The position numbers and the translations under genes were made by a program. 55,980 nucleotides of DNA from Oligoflexia bacterium (GTDB lineage: Bacteria; Bdellovibrionota; UBA1018). The notes beneath the pieces were generated by a model, which saw nothing but the letters and a program-made list of their open reading frames with translations, was not told the DNA's origin and made no database searches. The DNA lies in assembly GCA_023701205.1 (NCBI GenBank), contig JAMPXJ010000032.1, positions 1 through 55,980 on the forward strand, written 5' to 3'. Below are positions 27,800 through 36,306 of the stretch, piece by piece; within the stretch, counting starts at the first letter, position 1; the number at the start of each line of letters is the position of its first letter.

Positions 27800-28490
27800 G
27801 GCGGCGATCCTCCGTGATCTTCCCGTCGAGCATCGCGATCACGCGCCGGGCGCGCTCCGCGATCTTGGGATCATGCGTGACCATCACGACCGTGACCCCT
27901 TCCGAGTTCAAGCGCTCGAAGAGCTGCAGGATGTCCTGCCCCGACTTCGAGTCGAGGTTGCCCGTCGGCTCGTCGGCGAGCACGAGCTTCGGTCGGTTCA
28001 CGAGCGCCCGCGCGATCGCCACGCGCTGGCGCTGCCCCCCTGAAAGCTCGTTGGGCTTGTGCGCCACGCGCTGGGAGAGCCCCACGCGATCCAGGGCTTG
28101 AAGCGCCATCTCTCGCATCTTCACAGGGGAAAAACTCCGATCGTAGCTGGCGGAGTACACGAGCGGCATCTCCACGTTCCGCAGGGCGCTTGCCCGCGGA
28201 AGCAGGTTGAACGTCTGGAACACGAAGCCGATCTTCTGGTTCCGAAGCTCCGCGCGCTGATTGTCGCTCAGGGTCTGGACCGGGTGCCCTTCGAGCGTGT
28301 ACTGGCCCTCGTCGGGGCTGTCGAGCAGCCCCAGGATGTTCATGAGCGTCGACTTCCCGCAGCCGGAAGGGCCCACGATGGAAACGAAATCCCCCTCCTC
28401 GATCGTGAAGGAAGCCCGGTCCAGCGCATGGATGACCTCGTCACCCATGCGGAAGACCTTTCTGAGATTCGAGATCTCGATCAGGGCCAT
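27786..28490 (-). CDS. MacB/LolD-type ABC transporter ATP-binding protein
   Basis: 234 residues. Walker A 'GPSGCGKST', Q-loop, signature 'LSGGQRQRVAIARAL', Walker B 'LVLADEPTGNLDS', switch His in 'VMVTHDP'. The 'DEPTGNLDS' and short length place it in the o228/LolD/MacB group. It pairs with the permease at 26597-27799 and overlaps the upstream adaptor gene by 10 nt. Confidence 0.95.
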
Positions 28491-29488
28491 GGGGTCAGCT
28501 CGAGCTTCGCTTTCATCCCGTCCTTGAGATCCAGGTCGTTCGGCGGGTAGACCACGACCTCCCCGGCGTTCAGGCCCGAAACCACCTCCATGCGGACGTA
28601 ATTCCCGAGGCCGGTCTTGATCGCGCGTTTTCGTACGCGATCGTCCTCGTGGACGTAGACATACCGCTGCCCGCCGGTCCCCAACACCACGCGCGCGGGC
28701 ACCGCGAGCGCGCTCTCCTTCGTCTCGGTGATGAGCTCGATATCCGCGGAGGCGCCGACCGGGATGCGCTCGGTGCCGCTCCCCGTGAACTTGAGTTCGA
28801 TTTCCGAGGTCCGGTCCTTCTCCTTGACCGTGCTCACGAAGGCGACGACCTTGTCGACGACGGCCGGTATCCAGTCCGGCCCGAGCGCCTGGATCTTGAC
28901 CCGCGCGGGCGTGCCCGATTTCACGCGCGAGAGGTCGACCTCGTCGATGTCCCCGCGCACGCGCCGGGGGCGGTTATCGGCGATCCGCATGGGCGCCTTG
29001 CCGCTGGAGAGCGCACCCGCCTGGGAGAGTTCGCCGAGCTCCAGGTTCATCTCGGTGATCACGCCTTCGAACGGCGCGCGGATGACCGACTTGTCGTAGT
29101 TCGCGCGCGCGATCTCGCGGTTGCGCCTCGCCTCATCGAGCGCCGCCGAGGAGACGAGCCCCTCGGCGAAGAGCTGGCTCGCGCGCTTGAGCTCCCGCTC
29201 GGAATCCTCGAAGACGGTGCGCAGATCGGTGTTCTCGAGCTCCGCCAGGAGCTGGCCTTTGCGGACTTTCGCGCCGGCGCTCACGAGGATGCGCGCGATC
29301 CGACCCGTCGCGCCGAAGCCCAGCACCGCCTGCTGCTCCGCGATCACGGTGCCGGCGCTCGTGGTGGTCACCGAGGTCTCGACCGAGGTCAGGACGGCTT
29401 TCGCGCCTTTGACGACGGTTTTGGCCCCGCAAGCTGTCAGAAGAAGAACGAGAGGAATTCCGAAGGGGACGAGCTGGACGCGTTTCAT
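28481..29488 (-). CDS. MacA/HlyD-type periplasmic adaptor lipoprotein
   Basis: 335 residues. Signal peptide with lipobox LTAC, so the adaptor is lipid-anchored. The lipoyl half-motifs surround a short helical hairpin ('GATGRIARILVSAGAKVRKGQLLAELEN' and 'KSVIRAPFEGVITEMNLELGE' in pieces), followed by a beta-barrel and membrane-proximal domain. The adaptor bridges the MacB-like complex and the TolC-like exit duct. The ATG overlaps the stop of the TolC-like gene (ATGA). Confidence 0.92.
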   Translation of the reverse strand: MKRVQLVPFGIPLVLLLTACGAKTVVKGAKAVLTSVETSVTTTSAGTVIAEQQAVLGFGATGRIARILVSAGAKVRKGQLLAELENTDLRTVFEDSERELKRASQLFAEGLVSSAALDEARRNREIARANYDKSVIRAPFEGVITEMNLELGELSQAGALSSGKAPMRIADNRPRRVRGDIDEVDLSRVKSGTPARVKIQALGPDWIPAVVDKVVAFVSTVKEKDRTSEIELKFTGSGTERIPVGASADIELITETKESALAVPARVVLGTGGQRYVYVHEDDRVRKRAIKTGLGNYVRMEVVSGLNAGEVVVYPPNDLDLKDGMKAKLELTPWP

Positions 29489-30903
29489 TGGATGGCCACT
29501 CCCAGGCTCCAGGCGAGCTTGCGCAGCGCCACGGAGAGGTCGATTTTGGTTTTCGCGAGGTTGACCTTGGCTTCGATCAGCTCATCCTGGCTCGTCAGCA
29601 GCTCGAGGATGGTCGCCTTGCCAAGCTGATAGCTCTTGAACGAGAGCCGCACGATCTCCTCGTTCTGGGCGCGGCTGAGCTTCTGCGCCTCGAGCATCGC
29701 CTGAAGCGAGCGGATCCGCAGCCGGTCCGTCTCGATCTCCTTGCGAAGGCTCAGGATGTCCTTGCGCGCCTTGAGCTCCCCCGCGCGCTGCGCGTTGCTT
29801 TTCTCGTAGTAGGTGCTCACCAGGCTTCCGCCCGAGAAGAGCGGGATCGAAAGAACGAGCGCAAGCGAGTAAGAGCGGTCGGAACCCGAGAACGCCGTGG
29901 TCCAGTCCCGCGCCTGCTTGTTGAGGCTCCCCCGGAACGATAGTTCCGGCCATTCCTGCGACATGGCGCCGCGGGCGCGCGCGTAGCCCGACTCCTCCTC
30001 CGCGAGCGAGGCGCGATAGCGCTGGCTCGACTCCACGATGTGCCGCTGCAGCTCCTCCTCGGGCATCTCCCCCTGGGCGGCGCCGGGCAGAAACGGCTCG
30101 ACCGACGCGAGCGCCTTCTCGGGCGCGGTGAAGCGATCGATCCCGCTGAGGACCTCCTCTTCCGATTCCAGGAGCTTCTCGAGCCCGACGCTCTCGAGCA
30201 CCTGGTTTTCCAGCCCCGAATACTCCAGGAAGTCCCGGAGCGCGGTGGCGCGCTCCTGCGCATAGGCGATCCGGCGCGACTCGAGCGTCGCCAGGTTCGC
30301 CTTGGCCTTGAGGACATCGACCTTCGTGCGCTGCCCGAGCTCAAAGCGCAGCTGCGCCTCGCGCAGGCTGGTCTTGGCGATCTCGATGGTGTTGCGAAGC
30401 GTGGCTTCCTTGTAGCGCGAGAGCAGGTATGCACCGAAAAGCGAGCGCAGCCGCCAGTCGAGCTCCGCGCGCTGCAGCTCCAGGCGCGCCAGGGTAAGCT
30501 CCTTTTCGGCCGCGGCCTGCGCGAGGCCCAGATGGATTGACCGGCGATAAAGCGGGACGCTGAGGTCCAGCTCCCAGCGCATGAGCGAGAGCGCCTGCGG
30601 CGTAAACGCAAAAGCGCTTCCGAGCGCGCCCAGGGATCCGCTCGTCAGGATCGAGAAGTCCTTCGAACGCGACTGCGAGAGCTGAAGATCCAGCCGCGGC
30701 AGCCAGCGCGCGACGCTCGTGTAGTGCGCCGCCCGCGCCTGTCCCGCCGAAGCCTCGGCGATCCGCAGATCATAGGCGGACTGTGTCGCCTGGCGCCTGA
30801 GCTCGCTGAAGGCTTCCTCGAGGTCCCCGGCCGCACGGGCCGATCCGGCCGTTAGCCATAAAGTGATGCTGAGGAACGATATAAGCGGCACCGGCAGACG
30901 CAT
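29485..30903 (-). CDS. TolC-family outer-membrane efflux protein
   Basis: 472 residues. Signal peptide (1-24, cleavage at ARA-AG). Two long helical repeats typical of outer-membrane efflux proteins; 'LRFELGQRTKVDVLKAKANLA' and 'LSFKSYQLGKATILELLTSQDELIEAKVNLA' (in pieces) are the classical repeat signatures. First gene of a four-gene exporter, TolC-adaptor-ATPase-permease, with dinB attached behind. Transcribed away from the fibre locus; the 125-nt gap to the right separates it from the divergent lipoprotein gene. Confidence 0.92.
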   Translation of the reverse strand: MRLPVPLISFLSITLWLTAGSARAAGDLEEAFSELRRQATQSAYDLRIAEASAGQARAAHYTSVARWLPRLDLQLSQSRSKDFSILTSGSLGALGSAFAFTPQALSLMRWELDLSVPLYRRSIHLGLAQAAAEKELTLARLELQRAELDWRLRSLFGAYLLSRYKEATLRNTIEIAKTSLREAQLRFELGQRTKVDVLKAKANLATLESRRIAYAQERATALRDFLEYSGLENQVLESVGLEKLLESEEEVLSGIDRFTAPEKALASVEPFLPGAAQGEMPEEELQRHIVESSQRYRASLAEEESGYARARGAMSQEWPELSFRGSLNKQARDWTTAFSGSDRSYSLALVLSIPLFSGGSLVSTYYEKSNAQRAGELKARKDILSLRKEIETDRLRIRSLQAMLEAQKLSRAQNEEIVRLSFKSYQLGKATILELLTSQDELIEAKVNLAKTKIDLSVALRKLAWSLGVAIQ

Positions 30904-31028
30904 CGCTCTGAAAGTATCCCTGGATTGAGCGGGAGGAAACGAAAATCCTCCCTCCGGGTGCCGGTCAAAAGCGACACATTCCGCCTGCGGCCCGCTCCTC
31001 TTAGAATCTTAAGTACAAGGGATACGTT

Positions 31029-31343
31029 TTGAAGCACGTCGCTAGGTTTTCTTTACTCCTGATCGCCACGAGTTTGCTCGCATGCTCCAATGCTGTGGTG
31101 CAGGTGTCTGACTTGAGTGGTCGACCGATTGTCAGCGAGCCCGATCCTGCCGCGACCTCGACCCCGGCGCCGACCCCGACGTCCAATCCCGTTTCAGGCG
31201 TGCCCGGAATTCGCGCGGGGAGCGCCGGAGGCACCGCTTCAGGCGGCAGCATCTCGGCGAAGCTGGCTATTTCACCCGTTTCAGCCCAAGGCAGCGGCTC
31301 CGGTGTCATCCTTCGACGCCATTCCATCAGGTGGGTACCATGA
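31029..31343 (+). CDS. Small Pro/Thr-rich lipoprotein upstream of the fibre gene
   Basis: 104 residues from a TTG start (31029) with AAGGG 8 nt upstream. Signal peptide 'KHVARFSLLLIATSLLAC' has lipobox LLAC (lipidated Cys about residue 19). The mature part is short and disordered: a Pro/Thr/Ala/Ser stretch (about 40-60), a Gly/Ser stretch, and a C-terminal 'RRHSIRWVP'. Its stop overlaps the ATG of the fibre gene (ATGA), so the two are coupled. A role as anchor, partner or spacer for the fibre is inference; no family recognised. Confidence 0.65.
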   Translation: MKHVARFSLLLIATSLLACSNAVVQVSDLSGRPIVSEPDPAATSTPAPTPTSNPVSGVPGIRAGSAGGTASGGSISAKLAISPVSAQGSGSGVILRRHSIRWVP

Positions 31344-34102
31344 AGTTCGCGCTCGGCGTAGTCCTGCTTTCCTTATCCGGCACCCTGGCCTGGGCCGCGG
31401 ATAACGCGCGCGGCTTCATCCTGGATGGACATCTGTATAACACGGATGGAACGGCGGCCCTGACCGAAGTCGTGAGCCTGACGATCGGGATCTACTCCCC
31501 CGATGGCGCCTGCCTGCTCTACGAAGAATCGCAAAGCGGCATCGACCTCTCGGCCACGGGCGGCGCCTTCAGCGTGCAGGTGGGCTCTGCCGTGGGCGCG
31601 GATAAGCGCACGGCCTCGGATCCCGGCAAAAGCCTCGCGCAGATCTTCGCCAATAGCGGCTCACAGCTGCGCTCCGTGGGGTCAACGAATTGCCTCCCCG
31701 GATACACGCCCTCCTCAGGCGACGGACGCAAGCTGCGGCTCGCGGTCACCCATTCCGGCGGCACCGTCACGCTGAGCCCTGACCAGGACATCACGAGCGT
31801 CCCCCAGGCCACAGTCGCCGAGACGCTCCAGGGCCTGGCGCCGCTGGATCTGCTCCAGGTCACCGGCAATGCCTCTCCGTATTCCGTGAATAAATCGGCG
31901 CTGGACGTCCTGCTCGGAACCAGCGGGATCCAGGACGCCTCGACGCTCCATCATCACGACTCGCTTTATGCCAAGGCAGGCACGGCCGCTTCGTTCACGA
32001 GCGTTTCGGTGAGCAGCGCGCCTTCGGCGGCGAGCGACGTCACGAACAAGTCCTACGCCGACTCCAAGCTCGGCGGCAGCGACCTGAACCTCGCGGGCAT
32101 CGGTAATGGCCAATCCATCCGCTGGAACGGTAGCGGATGGGAGATCTTCACGCCTTCGACGAGCTCGGGTACCGTCTCGAGCGTTTCCGCGAGCCCGCCT
32201 CTGAACGTCACCAATGCCACGACCACTCCGGCGATCTCGATGACGGCGGCCACGAGCGTCGCGGATGGTTATCTCACTGCGGGTAATTTCCTCAATTTCG
32301 ATGCCGCCTACTCCGCGACGAGCTCGGCTACCAGCGCTGAAGTCGCGAACACCCTGGTCAAGCGGGACGCCTCCGGCAACTTCAACGCCGGAATGATCAC
32401 GGCCAGCCTCAGCGGCACCCTCGTCGGCAAAGCCACCTTGGCGGCAGGCACCTTTTCGACAGCCCCGCTGAAGTTCACCTCGGGCACCTCGCTCTCGACC
32501 CCCGTTTCCGGCGCGATGGAATACGATGGGAGCCATCTTTACTTCACTCGCGTTTCCACACGCGAGAAAGTCTGTACCCTGAGAGCGGATCTAGCCCCCT
32601 CTTCCGGGAACGTCCTGACCTGGAACGGGTCGCAATGGGTACCCCAGATGCCGATCACAGGCAGCAGTCAGTCCGCCAACCAGGTCCTGGCCGCCCCTGA
32701 CGGAGCCAGCGGAGCACCGACTTTCAGAAATCTCGTATCTGGGGATCTCCCGCGCTCGGCGATGCATCTTCCTTCCGCCAGTGGGAACGTAGGCCTTTCT
32801 ATCAAGGCCCTTGCCTCGCAGACAGGCAATCTCCTCGAGGTACTCGATTCCGCTGGTGTACCAAAAGCCTCGATCTCTCCCGGCGGGGGCATGACTTTAT
32901 CCGAGCCTCTCGTCCTGCCATCGGGCGCGCCGACCGATCCGGTTCATGCCGCCAACAAGCAGTATGTCGATAATCAAGTCAGCGGCTTGAACATTACCGG
33001 AACCGCGCTTTCGGGTTTCAGCTCTGCCTCGGGCGGAAACGTCACCGCGACGGATTCGATCCTCTCGGCGCTCGGCAAGCTCGAAAACCGCACGGCGATC
33101 AATGACGCCAAGACCGGCTATTCCGCGGCGACCGCGCAGTCGGACGCCAGAAGCGCGCTGTCCGCGACCGCGCCCCTGAGCTACAGTTCGGGGACCGGAC
33201 AGTTTTCCATCGCCGCAGCGAGCGGAACCAACGCCGGCTCGATGTCCTCCGCTCATTACGACGACCTGGCGAATGCGAGCTCGGCGAACTCAGTCGGCAG
33301 ACTGGTCAAGCGGGATGCGTCGGGGGATTTCAGCGCGGGGACGATCACGGCGACCAGCTTCTCCGGCAGCGGAAGTTCACTGACCAATCTCGATGCGAAT
33401 GCGCTGAGTTCAGGTATGGTTTCCGCCGCGCGAATGCCGGCTTTCTCGGGCGATATCACGACTACGGCAGGATCAACCGCGGCGACGATCCCGGCAGGGA
33501 CTGTCACCGCGGCGAAACTCGGCTCGGATGTGGGCATCTGGGCGCCGAGTGGGAGTGACCTTTACAGAAGCTCGGGAAAGGTTGGGATTGGCACAGCAAC
33601 TCCCGCAGCGACACTTGATGTCGTCGGATCGATGAAGGCGTCGTCGCAGATAAGCGCCAGCGCCTTCCAATATTCGAGTGCTCAAAATCGCTATCTTTCG
33701 ATCACCGGAGCCTCTTGTACCGGAAGAAGAACCATTTACGACAACTACGCCTTTGAATGTGCGATTCAAGACACGGTAAACAGCTCTGTTTACTGGCCTG
33801 TCAATCTCCCCAATAATGCCATAGTTCAGGCATTCAAGGTCCGCAGCTATTTTTCAGCGGGAGTCACCGTTGGCTGCAGTCTTGTTCGAGGTGTCGACAC
33901 TTTCTCTACTTCCGGCGAAGTATTGGCGAGCTTGGCAATTACGGGGACAGCAGGTACTCAGAACGACGAAACGAGTACCATCGTCAATTCAACGATCGAC
34001 AATATGACTTACGCGTACGCGGTCGTCTGCACTCGATCGAGTTTGGGCACCGCCTATATCGGCCACATCCGAATCAGCTATACGGTAACCCAACCTGACT
34101 GA
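31340..34102 (+). CDS. Exported phage-tail-fibre-like adhesin with low-GC C-terminal tip
   Basis: About 920 residues. Signal peptide 1-19 (cleavage AWA-AD). Residues about 20-150 form a beta-sandwich-like head with the 'YSPDGACLLYEESQSGIDLS' pattern, familiar from 'cell wall anchor' or fibre proteins of Bdellovibrio relatives. The stalk carries phage tail-fibre repeats: 'VTNKSYADSKL' and 'AANKQYVDNQV', a repeated 'LVKRDASGxFxAGxITA' (DNA 32353 and 33302), and 'KVGIGTATPAATLDVVGSMKAS' as found before fibre tips. From about 33660 the last 145 residues change character: aromatic, cysteine-containing and 47-52% G+C against about 63% before. This modular plan matches the mosaic adhesive trimer (MAT) fibres that predatory Bdellovibrio uses to bind prey. 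ATG 31340 is preferred over GTG 31331. Target and trimer state are inference. Confidence 0.85.
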   Translation: MKFALGVVLLSLSGTLAWAADNARGFILDGHLYNTDGTAALTEVVSLTIGIYSPDGACLLYEESQSGIDLSATGGAFSVQVGSAVGADKRTASDPGKSLAQIFANSGSQLRSVGSTNCLPGYTPSSGDGRKLRLAVTHSGGTVTLSPDQDITSVPQATVAETLQGLAPLDLLQVTGNASPYSVNKSALDVLLGTSGIQDASTLHHHDSLYAKAGTAASFTSVSVSSAPSAASDVTNKSYADSKLGGSDLNLAGIGNGQSIRWNGSGWEIFTPSTSSGTVSSVSASPPLNVTNATTTPAISMTAATSVADGYLTAGNFLNFDAAYSATSSATSAEVANTLVKRDASGNFNAGMITASLSGTLVGKATLAAGTFSTAPLKFTSGTSLSTPVSGAMEYDGSHLYFTRVSTREKVCTLRADLAPSSGNVLTWNGSQWVPQMPITGSSQSANQVLAAPDGASGAPTFRNLVSGDLPRSAMHLPSASGNVGLSIKALASQTGNLLEVLDSAGVPKASISPGGGMTLSEPLVLPSGAPTDPVHAANKQYVDNQVSGLNITGTALSGFSSASGGNVTATDSILSALGKLENRTAINDAKTGYSAATAQSDARSALSATAPLSYSSGTGQFSIAAASGTNAGSMSSAHYDDLANASSANSVGRLVKRDASGDFSAGTITATSFSGSGSSLTNLDANALSSGMVSAARMPAFSGDITTTAGSTAATIPAGTVTAAKLGSDVGIWAPSGSDLYRSSGKVGIGTATPAATLDVVGSMKASSQISASAFQYSSAQNRYLSITGASCTGRRTIYDNYAFECAIQDTVNSSVYWPVNLPNNAIVQAFKVRSYFSAGVTVGCSLVRGVDTFSTSGEVLASLAITGTAGTQNDETSTIVNSTIDNMTYAYAVVCTRSSLGTAYIGHIRISYTVTQPD

Positions 34103-35380
34103 TCACCTTACCCGCTTGTGGATCTCATGCCACTGCCGATCCAGGAACTCCCGATCCGCCGGATGCGCGATCGAGATCAGCGCGCGGGCGCGCTCGTTGA
34201 GCGTCTTGCCGAAGAGATCTGCGATCCCGTGCTCGGTGACGACGTAGTGGACGTGCGCGCGCGTGGTGACGACGCCGGCGCCGAGCTTGAGGGTCGGCAC
34301 GATGCGCGCGATGCCTTTGGTCGTGCGGCTCGTGAGCGCGAGGATCGGCTTGCCCCCCGGTGAGAGCGCGGCACCCCGCATGAAGTCCATCTGGCCGCCG
34401 ACGCCCGAGATGATGTTCGGGCCGATCGAATCAGCGCAGACCTGGCCGGTGAGATCGACCTCGACCGCGGAGTTGATCGCGGTCACCCTGGGATTGCGCT
34501 TGATCGTGGCCGGGTTGTTCACATAGTCGATCACGAGGTTCACGACGGACGGGTTGTCATGGACGAAATCGTAGAGCTCCTGCGAGCCGATCACGAAGCC
34601 CGAGACCGTCTTGCCCGGATGCACGCTTTTCCGGGAGTTGTCGACCGCACCGCACTTGATGAGCTTGAGCGCGCCGTCGGACCACATCTCGGTGTGGATT
34701 CCGAGGTGCTTGTGACCGACCAGCGCTTCGAGCACGGCGTTGGGGATCGAGCCGATACCGGCCTGGAGGGTCGCCCCGTCCTCGATGAGCGAGGCGGCGT
34801 TGCGGCCGATGGCCTTCTCCTCCTCGGTCAGCGCCTCGGGCGGGACCGCGTGCAGCGGCTGATCCACCTCGATGTAATGATCCACGTGACTGATATGGAT
34901 GATCCCGTCGCCGTGGACCCGCGGCATGCGCGGATTGATCTGCGCGATGACCATGTCAGCGGACTCGACCGCCGCCTTGCTGACATCCACGCTCACGCCC
35001 AGGCTGCAGAAACCGTGCTTGTCCGGCGGCGAGAGCTGCACCATCGCGACATTGATGGGGCGCTTGCGCGAGCGGAAGAGCTGCGGGATCTCCGAGAGGA
35101 AGATCGGGAGATAGTCGTTGTGATCGTAATTGATCCGCGGACGCATGTTCGAGCCCACGAAGAGATTCACCACCCGGAAGCTCTTCTTGAGCTCGATGTC
35201 GCCGTAATGACCGGGATCGTGGGTGTGGATATGGATCAGTTCGACGTCGCGCAGGCGATCGGCCTGCTCGACGAGCGCCTTGATGAGCACGTTCGGGGTC
35301 GCCGCCCCGCCGTGAAGGAAAACCCTTTGTCCGGACTTGATCTGCTCGATGGCTTCGGCGGCCGAGTGGTGCCGTTTCAT
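34103..35380 (-). CDS. Acetyl-CoA hydrolase/4-hydroxybutyrate CoA-transferase family protein
   Basis: 425 residues. Two-domain family I CoA-transferase fold; the catalytic glutamate is in 'GIHTEMWSDG', with 'GIGSIPNAVLEAL' forming the CoA-binding region and 'GVGGQMDFMRGA' and 'VTEHGIADLFGKTLNERARALI' in the C-terminal half, exactly as in 4-hydroxybutyrate or succinyl-CoA:acetate transferases. ATG 35380 is chosen (AGGAG 10 nt upstream) although the frame is open above. Its stop directly abuts the fibre stop in the palindrome TGATCA, with no terminator between. Substrate specificity (acetate, butyrate, hydroxybutyrate) cannot be read from sequence. Confidence 0.9.
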   Translation of the reverse strand: MKRHHSAAEAIEQIKSGQRVFLHGGAATPNVLIKALVEQADRLRDVELIHIHTHDPGHYGDIELKKSFRVVNLFVGSNMRPRINYDHNDYLPIFLSEIPQLFRSRKRPINVAMVQLSPPDKHGFCSLGVSVDVSKAAVESADMVIAQINPRMPRVHGDGIIHISHVDHYIEVDQPLHAVPPEALTEEEKAIGRNAASLIEDGATLQAGIGSIPNAVLEALVGHKHLGIHTEMWSDGALKLIKCGAVDNSRKSVHPGKTVSGFVIGSQELYDFVHDNPSVVNLVIDYVNNPATIKRNPRVTAINSAVEVDLTGQVCADSIGPNIISGVGGQMDFMRGAALSPGGKPILALTSRTTKGIARIVPTLKLGAGVVTTRAHVHYVVTEHGIADLFGKTLNERARALISIAHPADREFLDRQWHEIHKRVR

Positions 35381-35565
35381 GTGGTGCTGTCTCCTGTTGC
35401 GTGTCCCTGCTGCGGCTTTAACGGAGAGCAACCTCCGTGCCGTGCGGCTAGACCATGCGTTCATGGACCGGATTCTCGGCCGGTTATCCACATTTTGCAA
35501 GGACTTCGCGTCATCGGAGCCTGCGCCCGTCATCGCGACCATCTCGACCCGGGAGACAAACGCGT

Positions 35566-36306
35566 TTACGGGCGGGAACTTTTGTCACCCGCGTGACAGC
35601 TCGGCGGATGCCCGCCATGCTCTGATCGCAACGCGGGCGCGAACTTCATTCCCAAGGTGGCGAGCCCCGCGGCGACGAGCAGCAAGGCCGTTACGCGCGG
35701 TGCGCGACGCGTCGCAGGTGCCAGTACTTTCAGGACGACCGCGGGCGCGGCAGTCAGTGCGGGCAAAGTCCCCGCCCAGAACAGCGCCAGGAGCGCGGAC
35801 CCCGCCCCGGCTTCCCGCGCCGTGACCGCGGCCAGGACGAAACCATGCAGCCAGCCACACGGCAGAAGAGCCGAAAGCGCTCCCGCGGCCGACGCGCCGA
35901 AGCCTGCCCGCCCGTGCAAAAATTGCGGGAACAGGCGCGCGAGATAACGGGGCATCCCCCAAAGATGCGCGCCCCTCCCCCGCCAGCTTCTGAAGCCCAA
36001 GTGAAAAAAGGCGCCCGCGATCGCCAAGGCCGCGAGCCACTGCAATAGGCGCGGAACCGTTTCGCTCGAAGCCGTCGAGAAGATCCGCTCCCCGGCATAA
36101 CCCGCTAGCGCGCCCAGACCGGCATACGAGAAAAGCCGGCCAAGCTGATACAGCGCGACCGCGCGCCAGCCCCGGGCCGCCGCCGTGACCAGCGGGCCGC
36201 ACATGCCCACGCAGTGGAGGCTCCCGGCGAGGCTCGCGCCGAGGACCGCGAGCGGAATCAGGCGATGGCTCTCAGAGATAAGGCCCGACAAGGCGCACTC
36301 CTTCAT
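35566..36306 (-). CDS. SafE/COG2836-type membrane protein of the cbb3 cluster
   Basis: 246 residues, about six or seven spans. The opening 'LAGSLHCVGMCGPLV' with paired cysteines (CVGMC) and 'LLPCGWLHGF' further on mark the COG2836/UreH-like branch of the LysE/DsbD superfamily that usually sits with ccoGHIS. These are thought to handle copper or reductant during cbb3 assembly. It overlaps the ccoG gene by 35 nt and is the last gene of the oxidase operon. A ccoH gene, usual in this place, is not seen. Confidence 0.82.
   Translation of the reverse strand: MKECALSGLISESHRLIPLAVLGASLAGSLHCVGMCGPLVTAAARGWRAVALYQLGRLFSYAGLGALAGYAGERIFSTASSETVPRLLQWLAALAIAGAFFHLGFRSWRGRGAHLWGMPRYLARLFPQFLHGRAGFGASAAGALSALLPCGWLHGFVLAAVTAREAGAGSALLALFWAGTLPALTAAPAVVLKVLAPATRRAPRVTALLLVAAGLATLGMKFAPALRSEHGGHPPSCHAGDKSSRP

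Noticed and set aside
33660..34102. Self-cleaving S74 chaperone domain at the fibre C-terminus
   Set aside because: The stalk motif 'GIGTATPAATLDV' often precedes S74 domains, but the remaining 145 residues are beta-rich and Cys-containing with no S74 catalytic Ser-Lys pattern visible.
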